Shown piece after piece: positions 49,879-58,203 of a stretch of 64,000 nt of DNA. This stretch comes from DASRDU01 sp035560235 (GTDB taxonomy: Bacteria > Acidobacteriota > Blastocatellia > RBC074), in NCBI GenBank assembly GCA_035560235.1, contig DATMAG010000127.1, positions 53,671 through 117,670 of the forward strand. The letters run 5' to 3'. A program made the position numbers and the translations under genes. The notes under the pieces are model-generated. The model was given only the letters and a program-made list of their open reading frames with translations. It was not told the DNA's origin and did no database searches. The stretch's first letter is position 1; each line of letters begins with the position of its first letter.

Positions 49879-49898
49879 CCGTCAGATAAATCAGGCGG
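49879..49898. repeat. Right-end hairpin of the intact TnpB element
   Basis: CCGTC (49879-49883) pairs with GGCGG (49894-49898) with one G:T pair; the loop holds the stop codon of tnpB. Confidence 0.72.
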
Positions 49899-50991
49899 CT
49901 TGCGGTTCATCTCGACGTAGCGAGTAGACCGCGTTCGGCTGGTTTACGGCAGCCCGGTTCGCAATATTGCGAGCCGCGTTGATGTCGGCATTGCAGGAAA
50001 ACCCACATTGCCGACATTGGAACCTGGATTGAGATTTTCGATTGGACTTTGAGCGATGCTGACACTGCGAGCAAGTTTGGCTGGTGTATTTCGGGTTGAC
50101 GGTCAAGACCGTGACGCCCGCCAGCTTCGCTTTGTATTCGATCATCGCCCGCAGTTGAGCGAAAGCCCAATTGTGCAGTTCGGTTCGGACTTTGCGGCTA
50201 ACCCTGGCCCGCAAGCGAATGTCTTTCAGGTCTTCCAGGACAATTGCCTGCTTCGTGCGTTGCGCCGTCTGAACAATCTGCTTACTGATGCAGTGGTTGG
50301 TGTGCGTGGCGAATCGCCGCTCCTTGAGCGACCGCTTTTTCAAAAGTCGTTTCGCGCTTTTCGTGCCTTTGCTTTGCAGCTTCGCCCGCAACCTGCGGTG
50401 ACGCTTGCGGAGATTACGAAGGTGCGCGCCGGAGTAGCTGCGCCCCTCACTGTCGGCGGCGATACGTGCAATGCCGAAGTCTACGCCGAGCATCCCATCC
50501 GGGTCATCGTCGGTCGGCGGCTCGACTACGTTGACGGTGGCGAACAAGTACCACTTGCCCTTGCGGTAAACGAGATCGCTTTCACCTTGTCGGGAGTGCA
50601 GCAACCGCCGCTGATGCTCGCCGCCGACAAAGAGGATTTTCTGCCTTCCGGCGAGCGTCCAAATCGAAACGCTCTCCGTCCCATAGCGCAGGATGCGGTC
50701 GTCGTAAGCAATCGAGCCGTCGGCGCGAAAGACGCGCATCCTGCGCTTGTCGAGCTTGTAAGCGTCGGCGACTTTCGCAATCACGCGCACAGCGACTTGC
50801 GCCGAGAGGCCGTACTTCTCCCGAATCAACGTGTAGGCCAATTTGTGCAGCTTGAATTGGCCGAAGGTCCTGGACTCCCACGCCACGCGCGAGCATTCAT
50901 TCGCGGCGGCGTTCGCGCGGCTGAGCGTCTCGGCGAGGGCCTGGGCCTGCTCCGGCGTCGGCTTCAATTTGAGTCCAATCGTCAATTTCAC
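49891..50991 (-). CDS. tnpB: IS200/IS605-family RNA-guided nuclease TnpB
   Basis: 366 residues, full TnpB length; GTG start at 50991. N-terminal REC/WED part (KLKPTPEQAQALAETLSRANAAANECS), then the RuvC residues: Asp in GVDFGIARIA, Glu in IVLEDLKDI, Asp in CNADINAARNI, and the zinc finger CSQCQHRS ... CRQCGFS. All catalytic residues are present. TnpB with an omega-RNA from the 3' end and right end of its element cleaves DNA next to a TAM. No tnpA (Y1 transposase) is present, so the element is of the TnpB-only type. A left-end hairpin lies at 51059-51078. Confidence 0.94.
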   Translation of the reverse strand: MKLTIGLKLKPTPEQAQALAETLSRANAAANECSRVAWESRTFGQFKLHKLAYTLIREKYGLSAQVAVRVIAKVADAYKLDKRRMRVFRADGSIAYDDRILRYGTESVSIWTLAGRQKILFVGGEHQRRLLHSRQGESDLVYRKGKWYLFATVNVVEPPTDDDPDGMLGVDFGIARIAADSEGRSYSGAHLRNLRKRHRRLRAKLQSKGTKSAKRLLKKRSLKERRFATHTNHCISKQIVQTAQRTKQAIVLEDLKDIRLRARVSRKVRTELHNWAFAQLRAMIEYKAKLAGVTVLTVNPKYTSQTCSQCQHRSKSNRKSQSRFQCRQCGFSCNADINAARNIANRAAVNQPNAVYSLRRDEPQAA

Positions 50992-51032
50992 GGAGCAACC
51001 TTAACACAATTGCTCTATATTTGAAACAGTCT

Positions 51033-51078
51033 CGCGCTTTCAGCGCGGCCAAATTCCTCTGCCGCCTAAAGTCGGCAG
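51033..51078. repeat. Left-end hairpins of the TnpB element
   Basis: CGCGCT/AGCGCG (51033-51038, 51042-51047) and CTGCCG/CGGCAG (51059-51064, 51073-51078), both perfect 6-bp stems. The second has a shape like the right-end hairpins. Confidence 0.55.
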
Positions 51079-51163
51079 TCTCCTTTGGTATTACTTATGA
51101 AGAAGAGAGTTCAACCCTGGATTTCAAGCGCGCCCAATACGATCATTCAGGCCGGATTTCCAG

Positions 51164-53983
51164 TCAGTGTTTCCAGACGAAGACTCTGAGCGTGCCGCTG
51201 CCGAGGTCGAGCGCGCCGCCGGTCTTGTTGAGCACCGTCACGCGCGCCGTGTCCGCGCCCTGCACGTGGCACGAGAGCATCACCAGGTTCGAGCCGAGCT
51301 GATCATGGCCCGCCGAGCAGGCATCGCCCGCTGCCGCGCCCGTCACCGTGACGGTGGTTGACGCCACTGCGCCATCGGCCAGCGACGGCGGATCCCACGT
51401 CGTCGCCGTCGTCAGGTACTTGCCGAAGTAGCGATACGACCCGGCGTTCTCGGAGAACTTGTATTTGTTGTCGGCTGAATCGAAGGCCGTGCGGACCTGG
51501 CCGGAGGCCGAGACTGGCGGCAGCGTGGCGGCTCCCAGATTGAGCGATTCGTCAATCAGCAGGCGGCTGCTGATCTGCGTCAGCGCACTGGCGGCGCTGC
51601 TGCCCTGCGTGACAGTGAGGTGCTGCCGGGAGTTGGTCACGTCGCGCAGGTAGAGCGCGGTCGAGCCGAGGCCGTAGAACATGAACTTCGTGTTGCCGCT
51701 GCCGTCGCGGAAGCGCAGATACGAGGCCGTCCCGTCCGCGTCGGCGTAAATGTCAGCCGCCGAGTTCTCGCCCACGCGCGCGCCACTGAGGAATCTGACT
51801 TCGCGTTTGAGCCGGTCGGGCTGGCTCACCCACGTCGAGCCGTTGAACCAGGTGTAGTCCTCGCGCTGCGTGCTGGTGCCGGAGTCGGTGAGCGTGCCGC
51901 TGTGCGCAATCCGGTTGAGCTTCGTGTTGAAGGCTCCGCTCGCAATCGTGATCGAACTGGTGAAGTAGCCCCGCACGAGCGCGGCCATCAGGGCGCTGGC
52001 GCGCACGGAGACCGGCGCGCTCACGAGCGAATCCACCACGACGTTGCTGCGCCCGCCGAGGTCGATCCCGGTCCCGGTGAGCGCCTCGATGTCGGTGTTC
52101 TGGATGATGTTCTGATTGCTCGTGTCGCTGAGGTAGACGCCGTTCGCTCCGGCCTCAGCCGTGCCGTTGACGATCAGGTTGTTGCTCCCGTAAGCGAGGT
52201 AATACTGCCAGCCCGTCGCGCCCTCGACGGTCGGATTCAGAAAGACCTGCGTGGTGGTGTCCTCGCCGGGCGCGCGGCGCGTGAGGTAAACGCCGTAGGT
52301 CGGCACGGGCGACATCCCGTAATTGACCGAGGCGATCAGGTCGTAAAAGGTGTTCAGGACGCCGAACTCAATCTGCACGGCGGCGGTCGCTGCGCCCCTG
52401 ATTCTGAGGCTGCGGAAGTTCGAGCGGCTGACGGCCCGCAGGTACAGCCCGTAAGTGGTCGCGGCGTTGCCCTGGATGGTCAGGTTTTCGAGCGTGACGT
52501 TCTGCACATACGTGGTCGCCGCGCCGCCGTCCACCTTCACTGCCGGGCCGGATCCGGTATGCTTGAGCACGGCTCCGTTCTCAAAGATGATCCTGATCCC
52601 GTTCAGCGCCCAGTTCGGAGCGGTCGCCACGCCGTAAGTGCCTGCCGGAAAGTAGTAGGTCGTATCGGCCTGCCACGTGACCTGAGTCTCCCACCCTGTC
52701 CAGGGCGAGTCGCTCGTGCCGCTGCCGCCGGTCACGAATCGTTTGACGTTGACGAATTCGCCGCCCAGCCCGGCCCACGTGTAGCCGGTGTCAATGACGG
52801 TTTGCCGGTTGTCGTCGCTGAGTTGCGCGAGGCGGCCCGGATTGCCCGCCGGCGGCAGCGCGGCGCGTGTCGTGCGGGCAATGCCGCCGACCAGATCCAC
52901 TCCGCCGTCGTTGTTCACGCGCAAGCGCGACTGATTGCGCGTCTGCAGGTCGATGATGCCGGTGCCGTCGCTGTCGTTGTCGGCGCTGATGGTGGTCGAG
53001 CCGGTGTTGCCCACGCCGCCGGTTGCGCCGGTGATTCCGGTCAGGCCCGCGCCGTTGCCGGTGAAGGCCAGAGCCTTGATGGCGCCGTTGACGGTCGCGC
53101 TGCCCTGCACGGTGACTGCTGTCCCGTTATCGGAGATGATCGAATCGGCGAAGCCTGACGCGGTGTAACGCTGCAGCCGGTTGACCGTGTGACTGCCGGC
53201 GAGCAACTGGCCGATGGTCTGATTGGCGATGGCCGGAATCAGCGCATCGATGTCGGCTTTCGCCGCGAACTCGAAGCGCGCGGCTTTGGCCGTGTCGGTC
53301 ACCTTGTACGGCGCGAGCGTGATGATGCTGGTGGTCTGCGGGATGTTGTAGACGCCGATCAGTTCCCTTCTGAGCGTGGTCTTGTCGGCGAACCAGACCT
53401 GATAGTACGACTGCGGCGAGAGGTTCGCGCTCGCATACACGGAGAGATCGAAGCGGCCTGCGCTGTCGAGCGTCGCGCTCACTGACGCACTGGCCGCGAT
53501 GAGTCCGCCCGGCGCGCTGGCCGGCCCGGTCAGCACAAAAGTCACCGTGCCCTGGCGCGGCGTGCCGTCAGGATTGAGCAGCACATCCATGACGCGCGTC
53601 TTCGCGGCGGTCACGGTGAGCTGGACGGTGGCCGCCGAGCTGAGCGTCGGGCTGCCGCCTCCCGCCGGAGTCGCATAGACGATGAACTGAAAGCTGTCGG
53701 AGCCGGTGTAACCGGCGTTCGGCGTGTAGATGACGACGCCGGTCGCGGCGTCTGCATTCGTGATCGAGCCGTGCTGCGGCGCCGCGCAGGTCAGACAGCC
53801 CGAGCCGAAGCCGCCGACGCCGTAGCTGATCGTCGAGCCTGCCGGGACGCTGCCCTGCAACTGAATGCTCGTCGAAAAGCCGGTCGTGACGGTCACGGCA
53901 AAGCCGGTGGCCGTCTGCGCCTGCGCCGCGCGCAGGCCGCTCAGCAGCAGACACAGAAACAAAATGACTGATCGGTACTTCAT
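51164..53983 (-). CDS. Prophage tail spike/fiber-like protein with Sec signal peptide and beta-helix
   Basis: 939 residues. ATG 53983 has a good ribosome site (GAGGAAAGC). Residues 1-22 are a signal peptide (YRSVILFLCLLLSGLRAAQA). An Ig/cadherin-like domain follows (GYTGSDSFQFIVYAT), then a tail-fiber N-terminal-like module (VTFVLTGPAS, YYQVWFADK), the GNGAGLTGI motif typical of phage tail fibers (about residue 310), a right-handed beta-helix of pectate-lyase type (about 440-690, e.g. NVTLENLTIQGNAATTYGLYL, NNLIVNGTAEAGANGVYL) and a C-terminal domain. It is last in the tail operon. A Sec signal is abnormal for a virion protein assembled in the cytoplasm. Confidence 0.8.
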   Translation of the reverse strand: MKYRSVILFLCLLLSGLRAAQAQTATGFAVTVTTGFSTSIQLQGSVPAGSTISYGVGGFGSGCLTCAAPQHGSITNADAATGVVIYTPNAGYTGSDSFQFIVYATPAGGGSPTLSSAATVQLTVTAAKTRVMDVLLNPDGTPRQGTVTFVLTGPASAPGGLIAASASVSATLDSAGRFDLSVYASANLSPQSYYQVWFADKTTLRRELIGVYNIPQTTSIITLAPYKVTDTAKAARFEFAAKADIDALIPAIANQTIGQLLAGSHTVNRLQRYTASGFADSIISDNGTAVTVQGSATVNGAIKALAFTGNGAGLTGITGATGGVGNTGSTTISADNDSDGTGIIDLQTRNQSRLRVNNDGGVDLVGGIARTTRAALPPAGNPGRLAQLSDDNRQTVIDTGYTWAGLGGEFVNVKRFVTGGSGTSDSPWTGWETQVTWQADTTYYFPAGTYGVATAPNWALNGIRIIFENGAVLKHTGSGPAVKVDGGAATTYVQNVTLENLTIQGNAATTYGLYLRAVSRSNFRSLRIRGAATAAVQIEFGVLNTFYDLIASVNYGMSPVPTYGVYLTRRAPGEDTTTQVFLNPTVEGATGWQYYLAYGSNNLIVNGTAEAGANGVYLSDTSNQNIIQNTDIEALTGTGIDLGGRSNVVVDSLVSAPVSVRASALMAALVRGYFTSSITIASGAFNTKLNRIAHSGTLTDSGTSTQREDYTWFNGSTWVSQPDRLKREVRFLSGARVGENSAADIYADADGTASYLRFRDGSGNTKFMFYGLGSTALYLRDVTNSRQHLTVTQGSSAASALTQISSRLLIDESLNLGAATLPPVSASGQVRTAFDSADNKYKFSENAGSYRYFGKYLTTATTWDPPSLADGAVASTTVTVTGAAAGDACSAGHDQLGSNLVMLSCHVQGADTARVTVLNKTGGALDLGSGTLRVFVWKH

Positions 53984-53998
53984 GCTTTCCTCAATTGC

Positions 53999-55201
53999 TC
54001 AGGCTGTGAGATCAACCTGTTGTCTCAGGTAATAGAGTTCATCGGTGGTGCCGGACGTGCCGCCGCCACCGTATTCATCGGCAAAAGTGAAGCTCTGCGC
54101 GGCGCTCTCCGGGCCGTAGCTGTTACCCGCGCTGTGACTGACCCGGACGTAAATCGTCCGGGTCAGATTCGGCTCCTGCGGCAGGAGCGCATAAGCCAGA
54201 TAAGACCAGCCTGCATCGGCATCGTCGGTCGTTGCGAGGTCGCCGAAACTGAGGCCGCTCGTCGTCGTGGCCTGCCCTGCCGTGTCGTTCTCGCTCTTTG
54301 TCGTGCCGATCCAGAGATCTGCCGTCGCGCCGCCCTGGGCAATCACCAGCCGCACACGCGCCCCGCCGTGCGCGTGCGCAGTGCCGCCGTTCAATTTCAC
54401 CTGGGTTCCGGTGAACTGGAGTTCGTAACGCTTCGCGCCGTCCTCGACGCGCACGACCACTGCCTGGTCGCTCTCTGCGCTCGTCACTGCGGGCGGCTGC
54501 ACTTCGAGCGTGAAGCCGTTCTGAAAGGGGCTGGCCGGAAAACCGTTCTTCGTGTAATAAGTCGCCGCGTCAGTGCCTGCGGTGTTGATGCGCCACGCAT
54601 TGCCTGAAGCCTGCGTCGGGCCGCTGCCCTGCTTCGTGAAACCATTTGTGCCCGGATCGCCGCCGCTCCACGTGAAGGCGGCCTGAAGCGGCGGGTTGCG
54701 CAGGATGTCCACATAACGCGGCATGATCTGATCGCCGCTGTCATACTCGATGACGCTCGCGCCGGTCATTGACGAATTGTCGGCGATCCTGATCCGCCGC
54801 CGGCGCGCGTACTCGGTAAAGCCGGTGATGCCGAGCGTGAGCCTGTCTGACGCGGCTGCGCCGACCTGCTGCACGGCGGGCGCGGCAGTTTCGCGGTTGA
54901 AGATGACCGTCACGGCGGTCGCGTGCGCGAGCTGCGACACATCGGGCGCGCCCGACTGCGAGTAGCTGATCAGCCGCAGCACCTTGTTGCGATCGGTAGC
55001 GGGGTTGAAGGGCAGCGAACCTTTTGCGCCGGGCGCGAAGTAGCCGACCAGCCGTGCCGCCTCGACCGGCTCGCCCGCGTCGTGCTCGAAGACGGCCACG
55101 CGCACCGCCGGAGCCGTCGCCGCCGGATAGTACGGCGGCGCTCCGGCGCGCCGCGCCACCAGATTCACCCCGCCAGGTCTTTTCGCCATCAGATCGGCCA
55201 T
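53999..55201 (-). CDS. Prophage tail/baseplate-associated protein, unknown
   Basis: 400 residues, rich in beta strands. A central part (about 110-330) includes FTEYARRRRIRIADNSSMTG and TWSGGDPGTNGFTKQG and a concanavalin/LamG-like region (FTLEVQPPAVTSAESDQAVVVRVEDGAKRYELQFTGTQV, VRLVIAQGGATADLWIG). The C-terminus has an Ig/Fn3-like ending (LTRTIYVRVSHSAGNSYGP). No exact family recognised; position between hub and spike suggests a peripheral tail component that binds sugars or connects the spike. It overlaps the preceding gene by one base. Confidence 0.65.
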   Translation of the reverse strand: MADLMAKRPGGVNLVARRAGAPPYYPAATAPAVRVAVFEHDAGEPVEAARLVGYFAPGAKGSLPFNPATDRNKVLRLISYSQSGAPDVSQLAHATAVTVIFNRETAAPAVQQVGAAASDRLTLGITGFTEYARRRRIRIADNSSMTGASVIEYDSGDQIMPRYVDILRNPPLQAAFTWSGGDPGTNGFTKQGSGPTQASGNAWRINTAGTDAATYYTKNGFPASPFQNGFTLEVQPPAVTSAESDQAVVVRVEDGAKRYELQFTGTQVKLNGGTAHAHGGARVRLVIAQGGATADLWIGTTKSENDTAGQATTTSGLSFGDLATTDDADAGWSYLAYALLPQEPNLTRTIYVRVSHSAGNSYGPESAAQSFTFADEYGGGGTSGTTDELYYLRQQVDLTA

Positions 55202-55449
55202 CAGAACGTCGTCGTCTCCTCGTAAGCGCAGATGCCTTTGGCCGTGACGAACCAGTACCGGACGACCGTTCCGGCGTTCACATTGAGCGAGCCGCCCGGC
55301 ACGTGACCATTCGCATCGCTCACGACCGTCGCGGCGATGGCGGCATCGGCGGTGACGTTGTAAAAATGCACCGTTTCGTTCGGCACCGGCGTGATCGTTC
55401 CGTCGCCGTTGTCAATCAGCAGATCGAAGCCGTTGTAAGTCGAAGCCAT
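55201..55449 (-). CDS. Small prophage tail protein
   Basis: 82 residues with a single beta-rich domain (STYNGFDLLIDNGDGTITPV, AAIAATVVSDANGHVPGG, VVRYWFVTAKGICAYEE), resembling carboxypeptidase-regulatory-like/transthyretin-type repeats in tail fibers. Start and stop overlap its neighbours by one base each (TGATG), so it is tightly coupled to the hub gene and the next tail gene. Confidence 0.65.
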   Translation of the reverse strand: MASTYNGFDLLIDNGDGTITPVPNETVHFYNVTADAAIAATVVSDANGHVPGGSLNVNAGTVVRYWFVTAKGICAYEETTTF

Positions 55450-57617
55450 CAGGCAGTCACCTCGAAATAGATTCTGTCCTCATCGTGCGAAACGCTCGCA
55501 AAGCCCTTCGGAAAGGGCCGCCCGCTCCAGCCGCCGCCCGGATTGTCCGTCGCGCCGCTGCCCGGGCGGAGAAGCTGCGCCGCCTCAGCCGATTCGAGCT
55601 GCTCGTAATAAGCCTTCGGATAGAGCTGCGCTTTGATTTCGACCTTCAGATCGGACTGCCGCTTGAAGCTGCTGATGCGCCAGTAGTCGCAGCCGTCGGG
55701 CGCGCCAAACAGAATCGTGCTGAGACGCTCGAGGCGCGGCACTCGGAGCCGGATGACCTTGTATTTGTGCAGCGTGAGCGCCGAGGTGAACCAGGTCGTG
55801 AAGGTCACGGAGAGATTGTTCTGCAATCCCGGTTCGCCGTCGGTGCCGTCGAATGCGCCCAGATCGAGCAGCAGATTGCCGAGCCGGACGGCCTGGCCGA
55901 AGTCGTCCACGCCGAGCAGCGAGATGCGTTTTTCGACGACCCGCCGCGAGTTGTCGCCGAAGGCCAGCCCGGCGCGCATCTGCTGCGGAATGTCCTCGAA
56001 GGTAAGCGGGCGCTCGTTGTTGTCGTAATCGCGGTCGTTGAAAGTGACGACCACGCGGTTGGGCAGTTCCTTGTCGGTGACGCGCGACACGCTGAGCTGC
56101 GGCTTGCCGTTCTCGTCCACGCAGATGTTGCGGTCGTCGCCCTCGGTCGTGAAGACGGGCGCGTTTTCAGGCTGATCCACCTTCGAGAGCGCCATAATCC
56201 GCGTCTTCCCGCGATGCGGAAACGGCGTCGTAAAGCGACCGGCGAGACAGATGTCGTGAATGTGGCGCTGCGCGGTCTTGTCCGTCAGTTCGCCGACGAA
56301 TGAGGAGCGCAGGCCGGTGAAGGCGCTGCCCTCGGCGTCGAGATACGTCACCGACTGATCGCACCAGGCGGCCAGATCAATCCAGTCCTGCATGACGAGC
56401 CGCTGCGGATCGATGCCGTGCCCCCAGCGTTTGTCCCGGATCGCATCGAGCAGCACCCAGGCGCGGTTGTTTGTCGCCGCTTCGGTCCAGGCCTCCTGAG
56501 CCGTGTAGATGCGGATGCTGGTTTTGCGACCGGCGCGAATCTCGCCCTGCAAATCGCTGCCGGTCGCGTTCTCGAAATTGCCCCGGATGCGTCCGACCGC
56601 GAGCGCCGTGCCGCTGTAGTTATTCACGTTCGGCGTGAAGAACGTCCGCGACTGCCGCCGCTCGCCGGTGCGCACGGTCTGATGTTCGTGCCCGACATAA
56701 GTGTTGTTGATTTTGAAATCCTGAAGGTATTCCAGCACGCCCTCCGAGACGGCGAAATTGCACAGCACCCAGCCCTTGTCCGGGTGCTTCGTGTTGCGAT
56801 CCACTGCAAAGGCGAGCAGGTCGAGATCCTTCACCACATAAGGGCCGTAAACGACCCGCAGCGGGCGCTTGAGGTTGTTCTCGTTGCCGCGCGAGGTCGA
56901 AAGCAGTTTGCCGTTCGGATAGCTTTCAATCAGCGTGTCGAAGCCGAGATAGCTCAGATCGTCGCCGAGCCGCGCGGTGCAGGCCGCGCGATTGTGGCGC
57001 GGGCAGCTCGTGAAGGGTTGCCCGTTCGCATCGAGCAGCCCGGTCGCGCCGCCGAGATGACGATTGTACGGACAGTCGCCGTCGTCAATTTCGGCCTGTG
57101 TCTCGAGCAGCCCGCCGAAGACCGCCTGACAGCCCGTGTAAAAGGCGCGGCGCGGCAGCGGCAGCATGCTTGAACGAAAGCCGTAAGCCGCCGTCACTTT
57201 GAAGCGCTCGCCGTCGGACTCATCGGGCTGGCCGAGATGGCCGTGCCACTGCGAGACGAGCAGCGCGTGATCCGGGAAGTAATAGAACACCTCGACCCGC
57301 ACGCCTTCGCCGTGCGTGAAGAGCAGCCGCTCGATTTCGCCGTCGCCGTTCCAGAAGTCGAGTTCAATCGAGGAGTCGCTGATGCCGTCCTCAATCGGCA
57401 GGTCGAGGAACTGGTTTTCACTGAATCGCACTTCGACCGGGCGCACGGGAAAATCAGTGTCAGGCTCGCTGAAAATTTCGTCGGCCTGCGTCGAGCAGTA
57501 CCAGATCGTGCCGTCAGGCTGCGGCCACGAGACGGCGACCAGTTCGCAGACGCGCGGGCTGTGCTCGCCGCTGATGGCATCAAAGTTCTCTGTCGCCAGA
57601 TCGGGGAGCCAGTTCAC
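55449..57617 (-). CDS. Tail hub/tip protein (gpJ-like, DUF2163-like N-terminus)
   Basis: 722 residues, GTG start at 57617 behind a strong GAGGAGG. The N-terminal ~220 residues resemble DUF2163/BR0599-type tail-tip modules, with a Cys cluster (YTGCQAVFGG, DDGDCPYNRHLG, SCPRHNRAACTARLGDDLSYLGF) that probably binds metal. The central and C-terminal parts look like the tip attachment protein J or phage-tail_3 hub (WVLLDAIRDKRWGHGIDPQR, YLDAEGSAF, PNRVVVTFNDRDYDNNERPLTF, LFGAPDGCDYWRISSFKR). It would seal the tail tip and recruit fibers. Four-base overlap (GTGA) with the small membrane gene upstream. Confidence 0.78.
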   Translation of the reverse strand: MNWLPDLATENFDAISGEHSPRVCELVAVSWPQPDGTIWYCSTQADEIFSEPDTDFPVRPVEVRFSENQFLDLPIEDGISDSSIELDFWNGDGEIERLLFTHGEGVRVEVFYYFPDHALLVSQWHGHLGQPDESDGERFKVTAAYGFRSSMLPLPRRAFYTGCQAVFGGLLETQAEIDDGDCPYNRHLGGATGLLDANGQPFTSCPRHNRAACTARLGDDLSYLGFDTLIESYPNGKLLSTSRGNENNLKRPLRVVYGPYVVKDLDLLAFAVDRNTKHPDKGWVLCNFAVSEGVLEYLQDFKINNTYVGHEHQTVRTGERRQSRTFFTPNVNNYSGTALAVGRIRGNFENATGSDLQGEIRAGRKTSIRIYTAQEAWTEAATNNRAWVLLDAIRDKRWGHGIDPQRLVMQDWIDLAAWCDQSVTYLDAEGSAFTGLRSSFVGELTDKTAQRHIHDICLAGRFTTPFPHRGKTRIMALSKVDQPENAPVFTTEGDDRNICVDENGKPQLSVSRVTDKELPNRVVVTFNDRDYDNNERPLTFEDIPQQMRAGLAFGDNSRRVVEKRISLLGVDDFGQAVRLGNLLLDLGAFDGTDGEPGLQNNLSVTFTTWFTSALTLHKYKVIRLRVPRLERLSTILFGAPDGCDYWRISSFKRQSDLKVEIKAQLYPKAYYEQLESAEAAQLLRPGSGATDNPGGGWSGRPFPKGFASVSHDEDRIYFEVTA

Positions 57618-57763
57618 CGCCGTTCCTCCTCAAGCGCCGTCAGGAAACCGAGCAGCACAAGGCTGACAACCGCGCCGGTGAAACCGAGCAGCGCCGCCAG
57701 CAGCGTGGCCAGGGTGAAGGCGAACATGGCGACACACCAGTCGAAATCAATCGAAAACTTCAT
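57614..57763 (-). CDS. 49-residue hydrophobic membrane protein in the tail operon
   Basis: ATG 57763 to TGA 57614, 49 codons. After KFSIDFDWCVAM come about 33 hydrophobic residues (FAFTLATLLAALLGF and AVVSLVLLGFLTA) that can form two short membrane helices, ending in EEERR. It overlaps by 4 bases both the upstream tail gene (ATGA) and the hub gene (GTGA), which strongly supports that it is translated. Its gene position suggests a holin- or tail-tip-like small membrane protein; function unknown. Confidence 0.72.
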   Translation of the reverse strand: MKFSIDFDWCVAMFAFTLATLLAALLGFTGAVVSLVLLGFLTALEEERR

Positions 57764-58203
57764 AGGCTTTGCGGGTTGAAATCATTTGCGTCGAGGCCGC
57801 GCACGCGGCACTGAATCAGCGTGAGGCCGACCGAGAAGACCAGTTCGCAGAACATGCCGAAGTTGAGTTCATCCTCGGTGAAGCGCGCGAAGACGAAGGG
57901 GCGCGAAGGATCGGCGGGAAACGGATCGCGCAGCCGGAAGACTTCGGACTCTTTTTCGAGCTTGTGCCGTCGCCAGAACTCCCAGAGATAACGCGCCCGC
58001 GTCTGCTGACCGATGAGGTACTCAGGCAGATCGGGCAGCGCATCAATGCGCAGCCGCCACGCCCGCAATCCCTCCGCCGAGCCGACGCGCGCGCCTGCCG
58101 TGTAGCCGTCGCCGAAATCGGCGCGCAGCCGCGCGGCCCGGAGGCCCGTCTGCTCGAAATGGAAGCCCGTGTCATCGAGCGTTTCGTACTCTGTGTTCGT
58201 CAT
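57760..58203 (-). CDS. Minor tail protein (gpM-like)
   Basis: 147 residues. ADFGDGYTAGARVGSAEGLRAWRLRIDALPD, RYLWEFWRRH and DPFPADPSRPFVFARFTEDELNF follow the pattern of lambda gpM-type minor tail proteins (DFGDGY..., W..., final beta strands). It lies between tape measure and hub genes as gpM does. Four-base overlaps with both neighbours. Confidence 0.72.
   Translation of the reverse strand: MTNTEYETLDDTGFHFEQTGLRAARLRADFGDGYTAGARVGSAEGLRAWRLRIDALPDLPEYLIGQQTRARYLWEFWRRHKLEKESEVFRLRDPFPADPSRPFVFARFTEDELNFGMFCELVFSVGLTLIQCRVRGLDANDFNPQSL

Larger units (their letters stand above)
49871..51078 (-). mobile_element. IS605-type TnpB-only element (approximate limits)
   Basis: Right end near 49871 (GTAAAC next to a subterminal hairpin), left end near or beyond the perfect hairpin CTGCCG...CGGCAG at 51059-51078. 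Exact ends cannot be fixed without comparison to empty sites. Confidence 0.6.

Noticed and set aside
51620..53158. A 512-codon open frame on the plus strand opposite the tail spike gene
   Set aside because: It is antisense to a gene with signal peptide, ribosome site and clear domains; its translation is Arg/Ala/Val-rich without any recognised motif, as expected for a shadow in G+C-rich DNA.
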